A stretch of 64,000 bases of DNA, taken from JBEKIK01 sp963838495 (GTDB lineage: Bacteria > Planctomycetota > Planctomycetia > Pirellulales > Thermoguttaceae). Within the stretch, counting starts at the first letter, position 1; every line of letters starts with the position of its first letter. Positions 38,382 to 47,659 of the stretch are shown piece after piece. The position numbers were made by a program, and so were the translations under genes. The notes beneath the pieces are model-generated. The model saw nothing but the letters and a program-made list of their open reading frames with translations, did no database searches and was not told the origin of the DNA. The DNA is taken from contig CAWIRC010000001.1 of NCBI GenBank assembly GCA_963838495.1, forward strand, positions 310,001 to 374,000. Direction: 5' to 3'.

Positions 38382-39677
38382 TTGGCACGCACGTTCCGTT
38401 GGTATCAAAAGAAGCGCGGCAACCGGCGCACGGGTTCGCGCACTCTGGGCAGCATCGGGGAGGCCCTGTTTTTCGCCTTCTTCCTGTTAATAGGAGGCGT
38501 TGCCCTGGCGGTAATGATTTCCACGCTGGTGATACCCGAATGGCAGGTCAATCACGAATTCGTGGAACACACCTGCAAAATCATCGGCAGGAGGCTCGAC
38601 GAAAAGGAAGATGAAAACCGGCCACTCTATCGCCCCCAATTTCAAATCGAATATACCGTAGGCGGCGTTACATATCATCCTTGGACGTACACGATCAGCA
38701 ATCCATATTCGTCGGGAAAGGAGGTCCAGCAGGCGATCTTGGCGAAATTCAGCATGGGCGACACCGTGCCTTGCTGGTTCAATCCAGTCAATCCCGGACA
38801 AGCGGTCTTGGTGCGCGGATACAGTTGGTGGGTTTACCTCGTTCTTTTCGTGCCCGTGGCTTTCATTGTCATCGGAGCAGGCGGCCTGATCTATTCGCTC
38901 TTGCACTGGGGCAAATCGGCAGAACGCTGCGCGGCCATGTCACAGCTCGCCCAGGACCGCGACCTGTTCGGCGCCGGCGGCGCAGCGGAACATGTATATC
39001 CCAACGTGCCCCAGCGGGCCGACATCACCAGCAGCCCCGGCACGAGATTGCGCTACCGCTTGCCTATCGACACCTCGCCCGGCTGGGCGCTTTTCGGCAC
39101 GCTATTGGGTTGCGTTATCTGGAACGGGCTTGTGGCGATAATGGTGATTTTTGCGATACACGGACACCTGGCGGGCAAACCGGATTGGATATTGACCGTT
39201 TTTACCATCCCTTTCGTGCTGGGAGGACTTTTTCTGATCGTTTATTTCCTGCGGCAATTGTTGGTCACGGCGGGCATCGGGCCGACACTCTTGGAAATTT
39301 CCGACCACCCATTGCACCCCGGCGGCGAATACCAGGTTTTCCTTTCGCAGTCCGGCAATTTGACAATAAATAATCTGACCGTATCCCTGGTTTGCCAGGA
39401 AAAAGCCACTTACAGGCAAGGCACCAATACACGCACCGAATTGCGCCCCGTGTATCGCCAGGATTTATTTCGCCGCGAAAATTTCGAGATTCCGCCGGGC
39501 TTACCATTTGAAACGAATTGCCCGCTTAAAGTGCCGGAAGGGGCGATGCACTCTTTCAAGTCCGGCCACAACGCGATCGATTGGACCCTGGTAGTCGAGG
39601 GCAACGTGGCAAATTGGCCGGATTTCAAACGGGCTTTTTCGGTGGTCGTTTATCCCAACGGGAGGAGCGCCTCATGA
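38382..39677 (+). CDS. DUF3592-containing membrane protein with C-terminal arrestin-like domain
   Basis: About 431 residues. TTG 38382 with GGTGGAGAG upstream is preferred; another in-frame TTG lies at 38337. Membrane segments: about 28-50 (ALFFAFFLLIGGVALAVMIS), 165-190 (YLVLFVPVAFIVIGAGGLIY), 250-275 and 285-310. The loop after the first (HTCKIIGRRLDEKEDENRPL, YRPQFQIEYTVGGVTYHPW, CWFNPVNPGQAVL) is the DUF3592 domain. The C-terminal 130 residues (HPLHPGGEYQVFLSQSGNLT, LKVPEGAMHSF) look like an arrestin-type beta-sandwich. Its stop overlaps the next start (ATGA). Function unknown. Confidence 0.7.
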   Translation: MARTFRWYQKKRGNRRTGSRTLGSIGEALFFAFFLLIGGVALAVMISTLVIPEWQVNHEFVEHTCKIIGRRLDEKEDENRPLYRPQFQIEYTVGGVTYHPWTYTISNPYSSGKEVQQAILAKFSMGDTVPCWFNPVNPGQAVLVRGYSWWVYLVLFVPVAFIVIGAGGLIYSLLHWGKSAERCAAMSQLAQDRDLFGAGGAAEHVYPNVPQRADITSSPGTRLRYRLPIDTSPGWALFGTLLGCVIWNGLVAIMVIFAIHGHLAGKPDWILTVFTIPFVLGGLFLIVYFLRQLLVTAGIGPTLLEISDHPLHPGGEYQVFLSQSGNLTINNLTVSLVCQEKATYRQGTNTRTELRPVYRQDLFRRENFEIPPGLPFETNCPLKVPEGAMHSFKSGHNAIDWTLVVEGNVANWPDFKRAFSVVVYPNGRSAS

Positions 39678-40108
39678 TAAACGAACCTGCCGTCATCATT
39701 CGCCTGGAAGGAAATGGCCGCAACTACCGGCCGGGTGAAAACCTGACGGGCGAATATGCCATTGAAGAATTATCGCCCGACCAGATCAAGGCCTTGGAGG
39801 TATCCGTGCTTTGGCATACCGAAGGCAAGGGCGACGAAGATATGGCGGTGCATAAATTCTGGCGCACGGACCTGGAAAACGGCAACACAATCCTACCGCA
39901 ACTGCCGGCCCGCTTTGAAACCGTGCTTCCCAACAGTCCGCTTTCTTACGACGGCCAAATCGTCAAGATACGCTGGTGCGTGCGGGTGCGGGCGTTTTTA
40001 CACCACGGCGGCAAGGCTGTTTTCGGCCAAAAGGACTTTCGCCTGGGTAATATTCCTCCTATAAAAAATCCCCCACAAAATTACCCTCATCCTTTGGCAG
40101 AGAGGTAA
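39674..40108 (+). CDS. Arrestin-like single-domain protein, unknown function
   Basis: 144 residues with no signal peptide. VIIRLEGNGRNYRPGENLTG, VSVLWHTEGKGDEDMAVHKF, LPNSPLSYDGQIVKIRWCVR and VRVRAFLHHG give the beta-sandwich pattern of arrestin-like or Spo0M-like proteins. It resembles the C-terminal part of the preceding protein, so the two may interact or have arisen by duplication. ATG 39674 overlaps the upstream TGA, with GGGAGGAG as ribosome binding site, so the two are translated together. Confidence 0.6.
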   Translation: MINEPAVIIRLEGNGRNYRPGENLTGEYAIEELSPDQIKALEVSVLWHTEGKGDEDMAVHKFWRTDLENGNTILPQLPARFETVLPNSPLSYDGQIVKIRWCVRVRAFLHHGGKAVFGQKDFRLGNIPPIKNPPQNYPHPLAER

Positions 40109-40228
40109 GGGGCGATGGTGAGATAAGGGGCGATGGCATGGCGGCTGGAATTCGAATAAAGTAAGATGGTTTTCTACTGATCGCCTACTCTAGTCCTTTC
40201 CCGGAATGAGAGAGTATCTTGATTAATC

Positions 40229-40849
40229 ATGTACGAAGACCAGCACGCCGACGAAAATCCATTTTGCACCCGCCGCATCAGGCCGGGCGCGGTGCCGTAT
40301 TGTTTTCCCGGCGGCGTGGACGTCGAAAATCTGCTGGATCGCTTGCGCTACAATCGATGGCGCGGCGAGATTGTCGGCCCACACGGCTCGGGCAAATCGA
40401 CGCTTTTGGCCTGCATCATAACCGCCCTGGAACAATCCGGGCTGAAACCCGTTCTCTTCGAACTGCACGACGCCCAGCGCAGCCTGCCTGGCGATTGGCG
40501 CCGCCAAATAAAATTGTCCGCCCAGTCCCTGCCGGTTATCGTGGTGATCGACGGTTATGAACAACTAGGCCTCATAAGCCAGCTTTGCTTGAAAGGTTAT
40601 TGCCGCATCCGGCATCTCGGGCTGTTAGTGGCCTCGCACGCGGCCACGGGATTGCCGGAAATTTTTCGCACCTCCGCTTCATTGGAAATGACGTTACAAG
40701 TCGTGAAACAATTAATTCAAAAACAAAAGATTGCATTCCCTGCAAACGTCATTGCCGATTCTTTTGCACGGCATGGTGCGAACGTCCGAGAAGTGTTGTT
40801 CGATCTCTACGATTTCTATGAGCAGCGGCGCGGCAAGACGGAGGAGTGA
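40229..40849 (+). CDS. P-loop ATPase, unknown function
   Basis: 206 residues. Walker A is IVGPHGSGKSTLLACI (about 48-60) and Walker B is LPVIVVIDGYEQL (about 105-117), followed by a sensor-like LLVASHAATGLP. No transporter signature or DNA-binding motif is seen. The N-terminus holds two Cys (FCTRRIRPGAVPYCFPGG). It lies 120 bp after the arrestin-like gene on the same strand and may form a locus with it and the DUF3592 gene. Confidence 0.62.
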   Translation: MYEDQHADENPFCTRRIRPGAVPYCFPGGVDVENLLDRLRYNRWRGEIVGPHGSGKSTLLACIITALEQSGLKPVLFELHDAQRSLPGDWRRQIKLSAQSLPVIVVIDGYEQLGLISQLCLKGYCRIRHLGLLVASHAATGLPEIFRTSASLEMTLQVVKQLIQKQKIAFPANVIADSFARHGANVREVLFDLYDFYEQRRGKTEE

Positions 40850-40855
40850 TGTATT

Positions 40856-40930
40856 AGGCACACTCCGTGTGCCGTTTTGCTGTTTTCAACGATTACTGTT
40901 CTTCAGACAGACGGCACAGGGAGTGTGCCT
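40856..40930. repeat. Inverted repeat pair AGGCACACTCCGTGTGCCGT / ACGGCACAGGGAGTGTGCCT
   Basis: Two 20-bp arms (40856-40875 and 40911-40930) match at 19 of 20 positions around a 35-bp spacer, 4 bp after the ATPase stop codon. Each arm also has a small internal hairpin. REP-like, and possibly a transcription terminator. The remainder of the gap to 41226 is AT-rich without a gene. Confidence 0.75.
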
Positions 40931-41113
40931 GCCATATTTTTGTGAATTTTGCAACTTTTTCTGCAGCAAAAATTGTCTGGAATTGCATAAAGTGCACAAG
41001 TTTTGCGGCCGGATATGCAGCCGGAATATTCGTCACCAGCCGCCCAACTTGCCTAATAGGTATAATTGTTCGGACAAACATCGTAGGGGGTTGTAGAAGA
41101 ACCGCTTACATGC

Positions 41114-41142
41114 TTGACAACCGTTCGGCGGCGCAGTCTTAT
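41114..41142 (+). promoter_or_regulatory. Candidate promoter of the Cys-Tyr-Pro-rich protein gene
   Basis: TTGACA at 41114-41119, a 17-bp spacer, then TCTTAT (four of six matches to TATAAT) at 41137-41142, about 85 bp before ATG. This is a sequence match only. Confidence 0.35.
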
Positions 41143-41226
41143 TTATTAATGGTTACATTGCAAGGATTATCGTAACAACCGAAATTTTTTTCCGAGTTTC
41201 AAATACTTTTCACGGAGTTAAAACTC

Positions 41227-42305
41227 ATGTCGGCTCGTCAAATATGTTTTGTGCTGATTGTGTGCGGACTTGCGGCTATGCTGTCAACGCCGGCAACGTG
41301 CAAGGCAGGGCTGTTCGATTGCTGCGGCCTGTGCAATATCTTCGGCGGCGGATCGTCTTGCGCGACTGCCCAGACAACTTATGCGCCGCCTTATTATGCC
41401 GCTTATGCCGCTGAATATGCAGCGCCTGCATGCGCGGCCCCTGCAGGATGTTGTTCTACTTGCGCTCCGCAGGTGGTTCCGCAAGTAGTCCAATATGCGC
41501 CTTTTGTCAGCTATCGCCCGACGGTTATCAGGCCGGTGACTACATATTATTATCCCACAACCGCGTGCAGTTCATGCGCGGCTCCGGTAACCGCTTATTA
41601 TCCGGCTTCGCCATGCAGTACATGCGCCGCGCCGGTAACATCATATTATCCAGCCCCGGCTTGTAATACGTGTGCCGCGCCGGTGACGGTATTCCGGCCC
41701 GTAGGATTGTTTACGCAACAAGTCCGCATCATTCCATACACGACATACCGGATGGCATACATGCCGGTGAGTTACGTGGGTTATGCCCCGGTTTGCTCGA
41801 CCTGTGCGTCGCCTTGCGTTTCCGCTTGCGGATCGCCATGTGGATCGTTCTGCGGATCATGCAGTTCATGCGGATCCGTCGGTTGTGCGGGGGCGACAAC
41901 CTATGAAAGTCCCTCTTGCTCTTCGTGTCAACCGCAAGCCGGCGGCACTTATGTAACGCCGATGGTTCCGGTTCCCTCCGCGCCAGCCACCAATCCGGCG
42001 CCATCCACGGAATACGGGCAGCCGAAGACGTTCCAAGAACAGCGTCCTGCCGAAGAGACTAAACCATCGCTGCCGAGCAGCACTTCCACTCCTGACATCA
42101 AGCCCGGCGCCGATTCAAATTCAAATCCGACCACGCAACCCGAGTCGCGATTGAATTCCTCTCCCGGGCCGCAGTTGGGCATCCTGATAATCGCAGCACG
42201 TCGTCGCCGGTGCGCCAGGCGATATACCTGGTCAAACGGCCGTCGCTGCCTGTCCAACCTGCACCGGAACAGAAAAACGTCGGCTGGCGGGAATCGCGAG
42301 ATTAA
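41227..42305 (+). CDS. Secreted Cys/Tyr/Pro-rich repeat protein (one apparent frameshift)
   Basis: About 359 residues. A signal peptide (CFVLIVCGLAAMLSTPATCKA) is followed by CCGLCNIFGGG and then a repeat region with units like CSSCAAPVTAYYPASPCSTC and CAAPVTSYYPAPACNTC. It contains more than 30 Cys, mostly as CxxC pairs. The end of the first frame (from about 42160-42180) is Arg-rich and atypical. The other frame reads GHPDNRSTSSPVRQAIYLVK then VGWRESRD and stops at TAA 42303-42305. I take that as the true end, because the terminator at 42351 then lies outside the gene. Cross-linked wall or matrix protein is inferred. Confidence 0.72.
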
Positions 42306-42350
42306 CAAAATATTCCCCTTTAAGGGGACGGTCCCCGATCCGCTCAATCC

Positions 42351-42377
42351 GGCCCGCCTTTAAAAATAAGGCGGGCC
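42351..42377 (+). terminator. Hairpin terminator after the Cys-rich gene
   Basis: GGCCCGCCTT-TAAAAAT-AAGGCGGGCC, a perfect 10-bp stem followed by a moderately T-rich stretch. A second small hairpin GGGGACGGTCCCC stands just before it. Confidence 0.7.
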
Positions 42378-42448
42378 GTTCGATTTCTTGGCATATTCCG
42401 GGTGTTGACCGCCGTTAGCACTTCGCTAAGGCTAATTTTGTGAATCCA

Positions 42449-42504
42449 GTTGGGGCGACGGTTGCACTGTCGCCCCGGGGTGGCAGCGCAACCGCCACCC
42501 CAAC
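42449..42504. repeat. Double palindrome, GTTGGGG...CCCCAAC
   Basis: Two adjacent hairpins, GGGGCGAC...GTCGCCCC and GGGGTGGC...GCCACCCC, sit within an outer GTTGGGG / CCCCAAC repeat. It belongs with the palindromes at 10470 and 50507-50618. The surrounding gap 42306-42636 has no gene; another GCGTGC/GCACGC hairpin is near 42574. Confidence 0.75.
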
Positions 42505-42636
42505 ATCCACAATTTAAGAATTAGTGAACTACTAGCCTAAACGGGAATAATTCGTTAAATTCTTGTAGGCTGCGTGCTTGCACGCACGCTATTTCGCTGG
42601 ATAAAAAATTCCAACGCCAAAATAGAAAATACCAAG

Positions 42637-43631
42637 ATGCCAGCAAATCTCACGCCTCAATACCGCAAGATCGAGGAGGAATATCGCCGGGCAACCAGTA
42701 TCGAGGAAGAACTGCAATGCTTGCAAAGGATGCTCCAGGAAATTCCCAAGCACAAGGGGACCGACCATCTCCAGGCAGAGTTGAAGGCCAAGATCAGCAA
42801 GGCCAAAAAGGAAATGGCGACGGAAAAAAGCGGGGGGAAAAAAACCCGCGGGCTGAGAATTCCCCGACAGGGAGCGGGCACAGTCGTTATTCTCGGCGGG
42901 CCGAACACGGGCAAGAGCCAGCTTGTGGCCCGGCTTACCAACGCCGCACCCGAGGTGGCCCCGTATCCGTTTACAACCACCGCGCCCGCCCCGGCCATGA
43001 TGGCTTGGGAAGACGTTACAGTCCAGCTCATCGACACTCCGCCCATCACGGCCGATTTTATGGATCCCAGCCTTCACGGGTTGATCCGCCCGGCCGATTT
43101 GGCCTTGCTGATGATCGACCTGGCCAACGACGCCTGCATCGAGCAGTGCCAGGACGTGTTCGACCGCCTTTCGCGGACCAAAACCCGGTTGGCCGCCAGA
43201 TCGTATCTGGACGAGCAAGACGTGGGGCTTTCATACACGCAGACGTTTTTAACGCCCAACAAAATCGATGCCCCGGGGCACCCCAGCGTCTGGAACTTTT
43301 CCACGAACTTATGCCCTTGGATTTTCCCGAATACGTGATCTCCGCCGAACACGGCATGGGCTTGGAAGTCTTGCGAGAGGCGATCTACAAAGCCATGGAC
43401 GTGGTGCGGGTGTACTCGAAACTGCCCTCTGCCAAGGAGCCCGACCGCGACCGGCCCTTCACGCTCCGCCGCGGCAGTTGCCTCATGGAATTGGCGGGCA
43501 TGGTGCACAAGGATTTTCTGGAGAAGCTGAAATTCGCCCGCGTCTGGGGTACGGCGGTCCACGACGGCACCCAGGTCAAAGGCGATTACGTTTTACACGA
43601 TAAAGACGTGGTGGAGTTGCATGTGCAATGA
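42637..43631 (+). CDS. DRG/Obg-like GTPase with TGS domain (one apparent frameshift)
   Basis: About 331 residues. An N-terminal charged coiled-coil (YRKIEEEYRRATSIEEELQC) is followed by a G domain: GGPNTGKSQLVARLTNA (G1), YPFTTTAPAP (G2) and LIDTPPI (G3, with Pro where Gly is usual). The NKID motif (TPNKIDAPG) sits at the break. The frame is lost at 43271-43278 in a CCCCGGGG run. It resumes as APQRLELFHELMPLDFPEYV then FTLRRGSCLMELAGMVHKDF and VVELHVQ, which is a TGS domain. DRG-type GTPases act on ribosomes. Its TGA overlaps the polX start (ATGA). Confidence 0.85.
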
Positions 43632-45343
43632 CGAACGTGGAAATAGCCGCTGTTTTCGAGCATATCGCCGACCTGCTTGAGTTCCAAGGCGCGAACCAGT
43701 TTCGCGTGAGGGCCTACCGCAACGCCGCGCGCACGATTCACGATCTGCCCGAATCGGCGGCCGACATCGTGGCCGATGCGAACCGCTCGCTCACCGAAAT
43801 CGAGGGCATCGGCAAAGATCTGGCCGAAAAAATCGCCACGCTGGTTAAAACCGGCTCGCTTCCCATGCTGGAAGAGCTTTTGGCCGAGATTCCCGAAAGC
43901 GTGCTGGCCATCCTTCGCGTGCCGGGCCTGGGCCCGAAGCGGGCGGCAATCCTCTTTCACGAATTGAACATCGCCAACATCGACCAGCTCCGCGAGGCCT
44001 GCCAGCAACATCGCGTGCGCGACCTGAAAGGATTCGGGGCGAAAAGCGAAGAGGCCATCTTGCAGGGCCTTGATATCGCCTCCGAAGCCGACCGGCGCAT
44101 GCTCTGGGCCGACGCCGACCAGCACGTGCAATCCATTCTCAGTCACATGGAAAGTTGCCGGGCGGTCGAAATAATCGAGGCCGCCGGCAGTTACCGCCGC
44201 TGCCAGGAAACCGTGGGCGATCTCGATTTTCTGGTCGTGGCCCAAAACGCAAAAGCCGTTATGGACCATCTGACCCATTACGGCGGGCTGGCCCAAATCC
44301 TGGCCCGGGGCGATACGAAAATGTCCATCCGCCTGACCGGCGGCGTGCAGGTCGATTTGCGCGTGGTGCCAGAAATCTCTTTTGGCGCGGCGCTCCAATA
44401 CTTCACCGGGTCGAAGCAGCACAACATCGTGCTCCGCGGCCGGGCAAAAGACATGGGGCTTAAGATCAACGAATACGGCGTGTTTCGCGGCGAGCGGATG
44501 ATTGCCGGCCGCAGCGAGGAAGACGTTTACGCCGCCCTGGGCCTGCCCTGCTTCCCCCCGGAATTGCGCGAGGCGCGGCGCGAATTCGAATGGGCCGACG
44601 AGGGAAAACTCCCCGAACTCGTCGAACTCGGCGACATCCGCGGCGATCTGCACATGCACAGCACCTGGACCGACGGCCTGGCCACGATCGAGGAAATGGC
44701 CAGGGCGGCAAAAGAGCGCGGGGAAAAATACATCGCCATCACCGATCATTCCAAGCGGGTGACGATGGTCAACGGGCTGAGCGCCGACCGAGTGCTCGAA
44801 CAATGGAAGGAAATCGACAAACTTAAAAAACGCCTTAAAGGCATAACCATACTGAAGGGCATCGAGGTGGACATCCTCGAACGCGGCGGACTCGACCTGC
44901 CCGACGACGTGCTGGCCCAAGCCGATTGGGTCGTGGCCAGCGTGCACTACGGGCACAATCAGCCCAGGGAACAAATCACCCGCCGTATGATTGAGGCCCT
45001 GGAAAATCCGCACGTTTCGGTAATTGCCCATCCCACCGGGCGCATGCTACTTAAGCGCAAGCCGTACGAAGTCGATCTGGATGCCGTGCTCCGCGCCGCG
45101 CGCGAGAACGGCAAATTCATGGAACTAAACGCCCATCCCCTGCGCCTCGACCTGGACGACGTGGCCTGCGCCGCCGCGAAAAACCTGGGCGTGCCCATTG
45201 TCATCTCCACCGACGCCCACCGCCCCGAAGGCCTGGACGCCATGCGCTACGGCATAATGCAAGCCCGCCGCGGCGGACTCACCAAACATGATGTCGCCAA
45301 CACCCGCACCTGGCCGCAACTGAAAAAAATGCTGGGAAAATAG
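43628..45343 (+). CDS. polX: DNA polymerase/3'-5' exonuclease PolX
   Basis: A 571-residue family X polymerase for base-excision or gap repair. The N-terminal HhH and polymerase domain includes IEGIGKDLAEKIATLVKTG, PGLGPKRA and the metal-binding Asp pair in TVGDLDFLVVAQ. The C-terminal PHP exonuclease domain (from about 340) has DLHMHSTWTDG, AITDHSKRV, EVDIL and STDAHRPEGL metal ligands. Length and layout match Bacillus PolX. The start overlaps the GTPase stop, so the two are translationally coupled. Confidence 0.94.
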   Translation: MTNVEIAAVFEHIADLLEFQGANQFRVRAYRNAARTIHDLPESAADIVADANRSLTEIEGIGKDLAEKIATLVKTGSLPMLEELLAEIPESVLAILRVPGLGPKRAAILFHELNIANIDQLREACQQHRVRDLKGFGAKSEEAILQGLDIASEADRRMLWADADQHVQSILSHMESCRAVEIIEAAGSYRRCQETVGDLDFLVVAQNAKAVMDHLTHYGGLAQILARGDTKMSIRLTGGVQVDLRVVPEISFGAALQYFTGSKQHNIVLRGRAKDMGLKINEYGVFRGERMIAGRSEEDVYAALGLPCFPPELREARREFEWADEGKLPELVELGDIRGDLHMHSTWTDGLATIEEMARAAKERGEKYIAITDHSKRVTMVNGLSADRVLEQWKEIDKLKKRLKGITILKGIEVDILERGGLDLPDDVLAQADWVVASVHYGHNQPREQITRRMIEALENPHVSVIAHPTGRMLLKRKPYEVDLDAVLRAARENGKFMELNAHPLRLDLDDVACAAAKNLGVPIVISTDAHRPEGLDAMRYGIMQARRGGLTKHDVANTRTWPQLKKMLGK

Positions 45344-45357
45344 CGATTCATCTATAA

Positions 45358-46527
45358 ATGAACGAAATGTCGATGGATATGCTTGAAAATGATGGACAAG
45401 TTGTTCAGAACAAGAAAACCATTTTTTTTGTAATGGCGGGTGTAATCATAGCCATTACAATTTCAGTATATTTTTCAGGTTGGAATATTCCATGTACATT
45501 ATTTTTCTATGGCGTAATGGCCATTCTACCCTTTCTCTTAGCGCGATTTGCTCCTAAGGCTGCGGATTTTACTATACAATGGTTTCCTACTTCATGGTCA
45601 CATTGGTTATGGTTCTTGGGCATGCTCCTCTTAATATTTGTCTCTCTTTTGATTTGGGCCGCAGTCTTAACTACACTCGGATTTAAACCTCATCATTTTA
45701 TTTATCCATATTTTGGGATTATTACAAAGACGAAAGTCATTGTATATGGAATCATAATCATTTTGATGGGTCCTATCGCTGAAGAAATATTCTACCGAGG
45801 CTATATACTCGAACAGTTGAGAAAACTCATGCCTTCAGGAACAGCGAATGTGGTTCAATCGGTCTTCTTTGCCATTGCGCATCTTTTTTATCGGGAGATG
45901 TTTTTTTCAATTTATGTTTTTGTATTTGGTTTGATATTGGGTAGTTGGCGGATCAAGTTCCGAAGTCTTCTCCCACTAATATTTGTTCATATTATTTTTA
46001 ATGCTGTCTTTAACTTCTATGTGCTTAAAATCCTATACGATACTGCTTCTCTGACGTCGGAGTTTAACTTCCAATTAGATTTGGATATTTTGTCAAAGCC
46101 TAAATGTCAGCAGATTATGTTACTACGAGAAGAGCCTGCCGAAAAAGCTGTTCCTGAGATAATTGGCTTTTTTGCTGATCCTGACAAAGATGTTCGTATG
46201 GTTGCTCAATCTGTTCTGATCGATAATAAATATCGCGGCAGTGCAGAACCATATATCAAAGAGGCTTTAGCGTCGAAAGACAAAAATGTTATTGATAGCG
46301 CGTTGTTCGTTATCGAAATATGTCATTATCAAGATATAGAACAAGAAGTGCGAAAAGTTATTTGGACTAATGATGATGTCCATATTCAGTTTTCAGCTTT
46401 GATCGCTTTGGAGTCTCTTGAAGATAAAGAAGGTCTAAAGAATATCGCGCAAAAACATTCAAATGAAAATCTACGCAAAAGGGCACAAAATATGCTCAAT
46501 CGCCTAGAAGAGCATCCAGAAAAATAA
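45358..46527 (+). CDS. CPBP intramembrane protease with C-terminal HEAT-like repeats
   Basis: 389 residues. The N-terminal half has about seven membrane segments with all CPBP (CAAX protease/bacteriocin-processing) motifs: EExxxR in AEEIFYRG, FxxxH in FFAIAHLF and HxxxN in VHIIFN. Residues about 250-385 are soluble and built of HEAT-like helical repeats (AVPEIIGFFADPDKDVRMVA, YIKEALASKDKNVIDSALFV). CPBP proteases cleave prenylated or other membrane proteins; the repeat part may choose the substrate. Its A/T-ending codons differ sharply from the GC-rich polX just before it, a sign of transfer. Confidence 0.8.
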   Translation: MNEMSMDMLENDGQVVQNKKTIFFVMAGVIIAITISVYFSGWNIPCTLFFYGVMAILPFLLARFAPKAADFTIQWFPTSWSHWLWFLGMLLLIFVSLLIWAAVLTTLGFKPHHFIYPYFGIITKTKVIVYGIIIILMGPIAEEIFYRGYILEQLRKLMPSGTANVVQSVFFAIAHLFYREMFFSIYVFVFGLILGSWRIKFRSLLPLIFVHIIFNAVFNFYVLKILYDTASLTSEFNFQLDLDILSKPKCQQIMLLREEPAEKAVPEIIGFFADPDKDVRMVAQSVLIDNKYRGSAEPYIKEALASKDKNVIDSALFVIEICHYQDIEQEVRKVIWTNDDVHIQFSALIALESLEDKEGLKNIAQKHSNENLRKRAQNMLNRLEEHPEK

Positions 46528-46691
46528 TACGACCATAATTCCTTTTCCAAATTGCGTTATACTCTGTGTTATAATTCGCCTATAGCCTAAGAAGGTAAAG
46601 AATACCCTTGCGCTGCCAGTAAAGCCGGCAATGCTATCGGTATATGCTTTTGGGATGTTTTTCGTCACTTTTTTATGAAGGAGATGTAACC

Positions 46692-47324
46692 ATGGAACGG
46701 TTTCCAAAAACGCTGATGTTAATTCTGGGTTTGATTTGTCTTGTTTGCACCTCGTGCGTGGATTCGGACAATCCGCTCAGCGATCCGAAACTGGCGACCG
46801 TCGATCAGGGATTGATCGGCGTGTGGCGCGAACGCGAGAAAGACGGCGACGTGACCTATTATCACGTGGGCAAGGCGGGCGATAAATTTCCCGCCGGAAT
46901 GTTGCGGGTAAGAGAGATCAAACACGATAAAAACGGCGAATTAGATCGCCCCGATTGCAGCGACACCCTGATGTTTACCACCACATTGGGAAAAAACCGC
47001 TATGTAAACGTCACCATCCTGGACGCCGAAAAAATCAAAACTATGGACAATTCCAATTGGGAACCCAAAATGGCCGAGGGATATTTCATCTACAAGTATG
47101 AAATCAGCGGCGATAAATTAACCGTTGCAATTATTGATCCCGAGCAGAAAGAGGCGGTCATCAATGCCGGAAAGCTCAAAGGCACAGTCGAAGGCGATAA
47201 CACCCACTTTACCGACACCACCGAAAACCTCGCCCGCTTTCTCGCCTCGCCCGACGCGGAAAAACTCTTTTTCACCAAGGAACACATGGGCGACGGCTAC
47301 GCGGTTTTGGAACGGGTGAAGTAA
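46692..47324 (+). CDS. Lipoprotein of unknown function
   Basis: A 210-residue protein with a lipoprotein signal peptide (LMLILGLICLVCTSC, Cys about 19) and strong SD AAGGAGATG before ATG 46692. The mature part (GLIGVWREREKDGDVTYYHV, YKYEISGDKLTVAIIDPEQK) is beta-rich. No family recognised. Probably anchored in the cell envelope. It starts 164 bp after the CPBP gene. Confidence 0.6.
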   Translation: MERFPKTLMLILGLICLVCTSCVDSDNPLSDPKLATVDQGLIGVWREREKDGDVTYYHVGKAGDKFPAGMLRVREIKHDKNGELDRPDCSDTLMFTTTLGKNRYVNVTILDAEKIKTMDNSNWEPKMAEGYFIYKYEISGDKLTVAIIDPEQKEAVINAGKLKGTVEGDNTHFTDTTENLARFLASPDAEKLFFTKEHMGDGYAVLERVK

Positions 47325-47659
47325 TGGAATATTAGTACTGGTAAAGTAATTGACCACCTTACTCACTCCCCTCTCCCTTCGGGAGAGGGGAAGGGGTGAG
47401 GGCTTGTCCGCTAATCTACATCCAACGTTTGCCACAAGTCTTTATATTTGTTCAAGTTGCAATTTGAAATTTGCAATTCTCAATTTGCAATAAAAAATCC
47501 CCCTATTTCTTTTCTATCACCCCCTAGTCCCTAACCTCTAGCCCCTGGCCCCTTTTTTCCGATCAGATCGCTCTTGCTTCAAAAATCTCGTAAAACTATA
47601 CTGCTACCCTCGTTTCCCTATATTTCCGATCTGGCGGACTTCGGCAAGGAGGCTGAAGC
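47325..47659. other. 335-bp gap with a palindrome and A/T repeats
   Basis: Contains CCCTCTCCC-TTC-GGGAGAGGG at 47369-47389 followed by GGGGTGAGGGC (same family as 22302 and 61322). It also holds a run of TTTGAAATTTGCAATT-type repeats near 47455-47490, similar to those upstream of proS at about 2590-2640, and a CCCCTAGTCCCTAACC-type low-complexity stretch near 47520. No gene. Confidence 0.55.

Noticed and set aside
42306..42363. Extended C-terminus of the Cys-rich protein to 42363
   Set aside because: That reading frame is Arg-rich and runs into a terminator stem; the other frame ends sensibly at 42305.
43586..45031. A 481-codon open frame on the minus strand
   Set aside because: It is antisense to polX; a GC-rich codon pattern makes long shadow frames.
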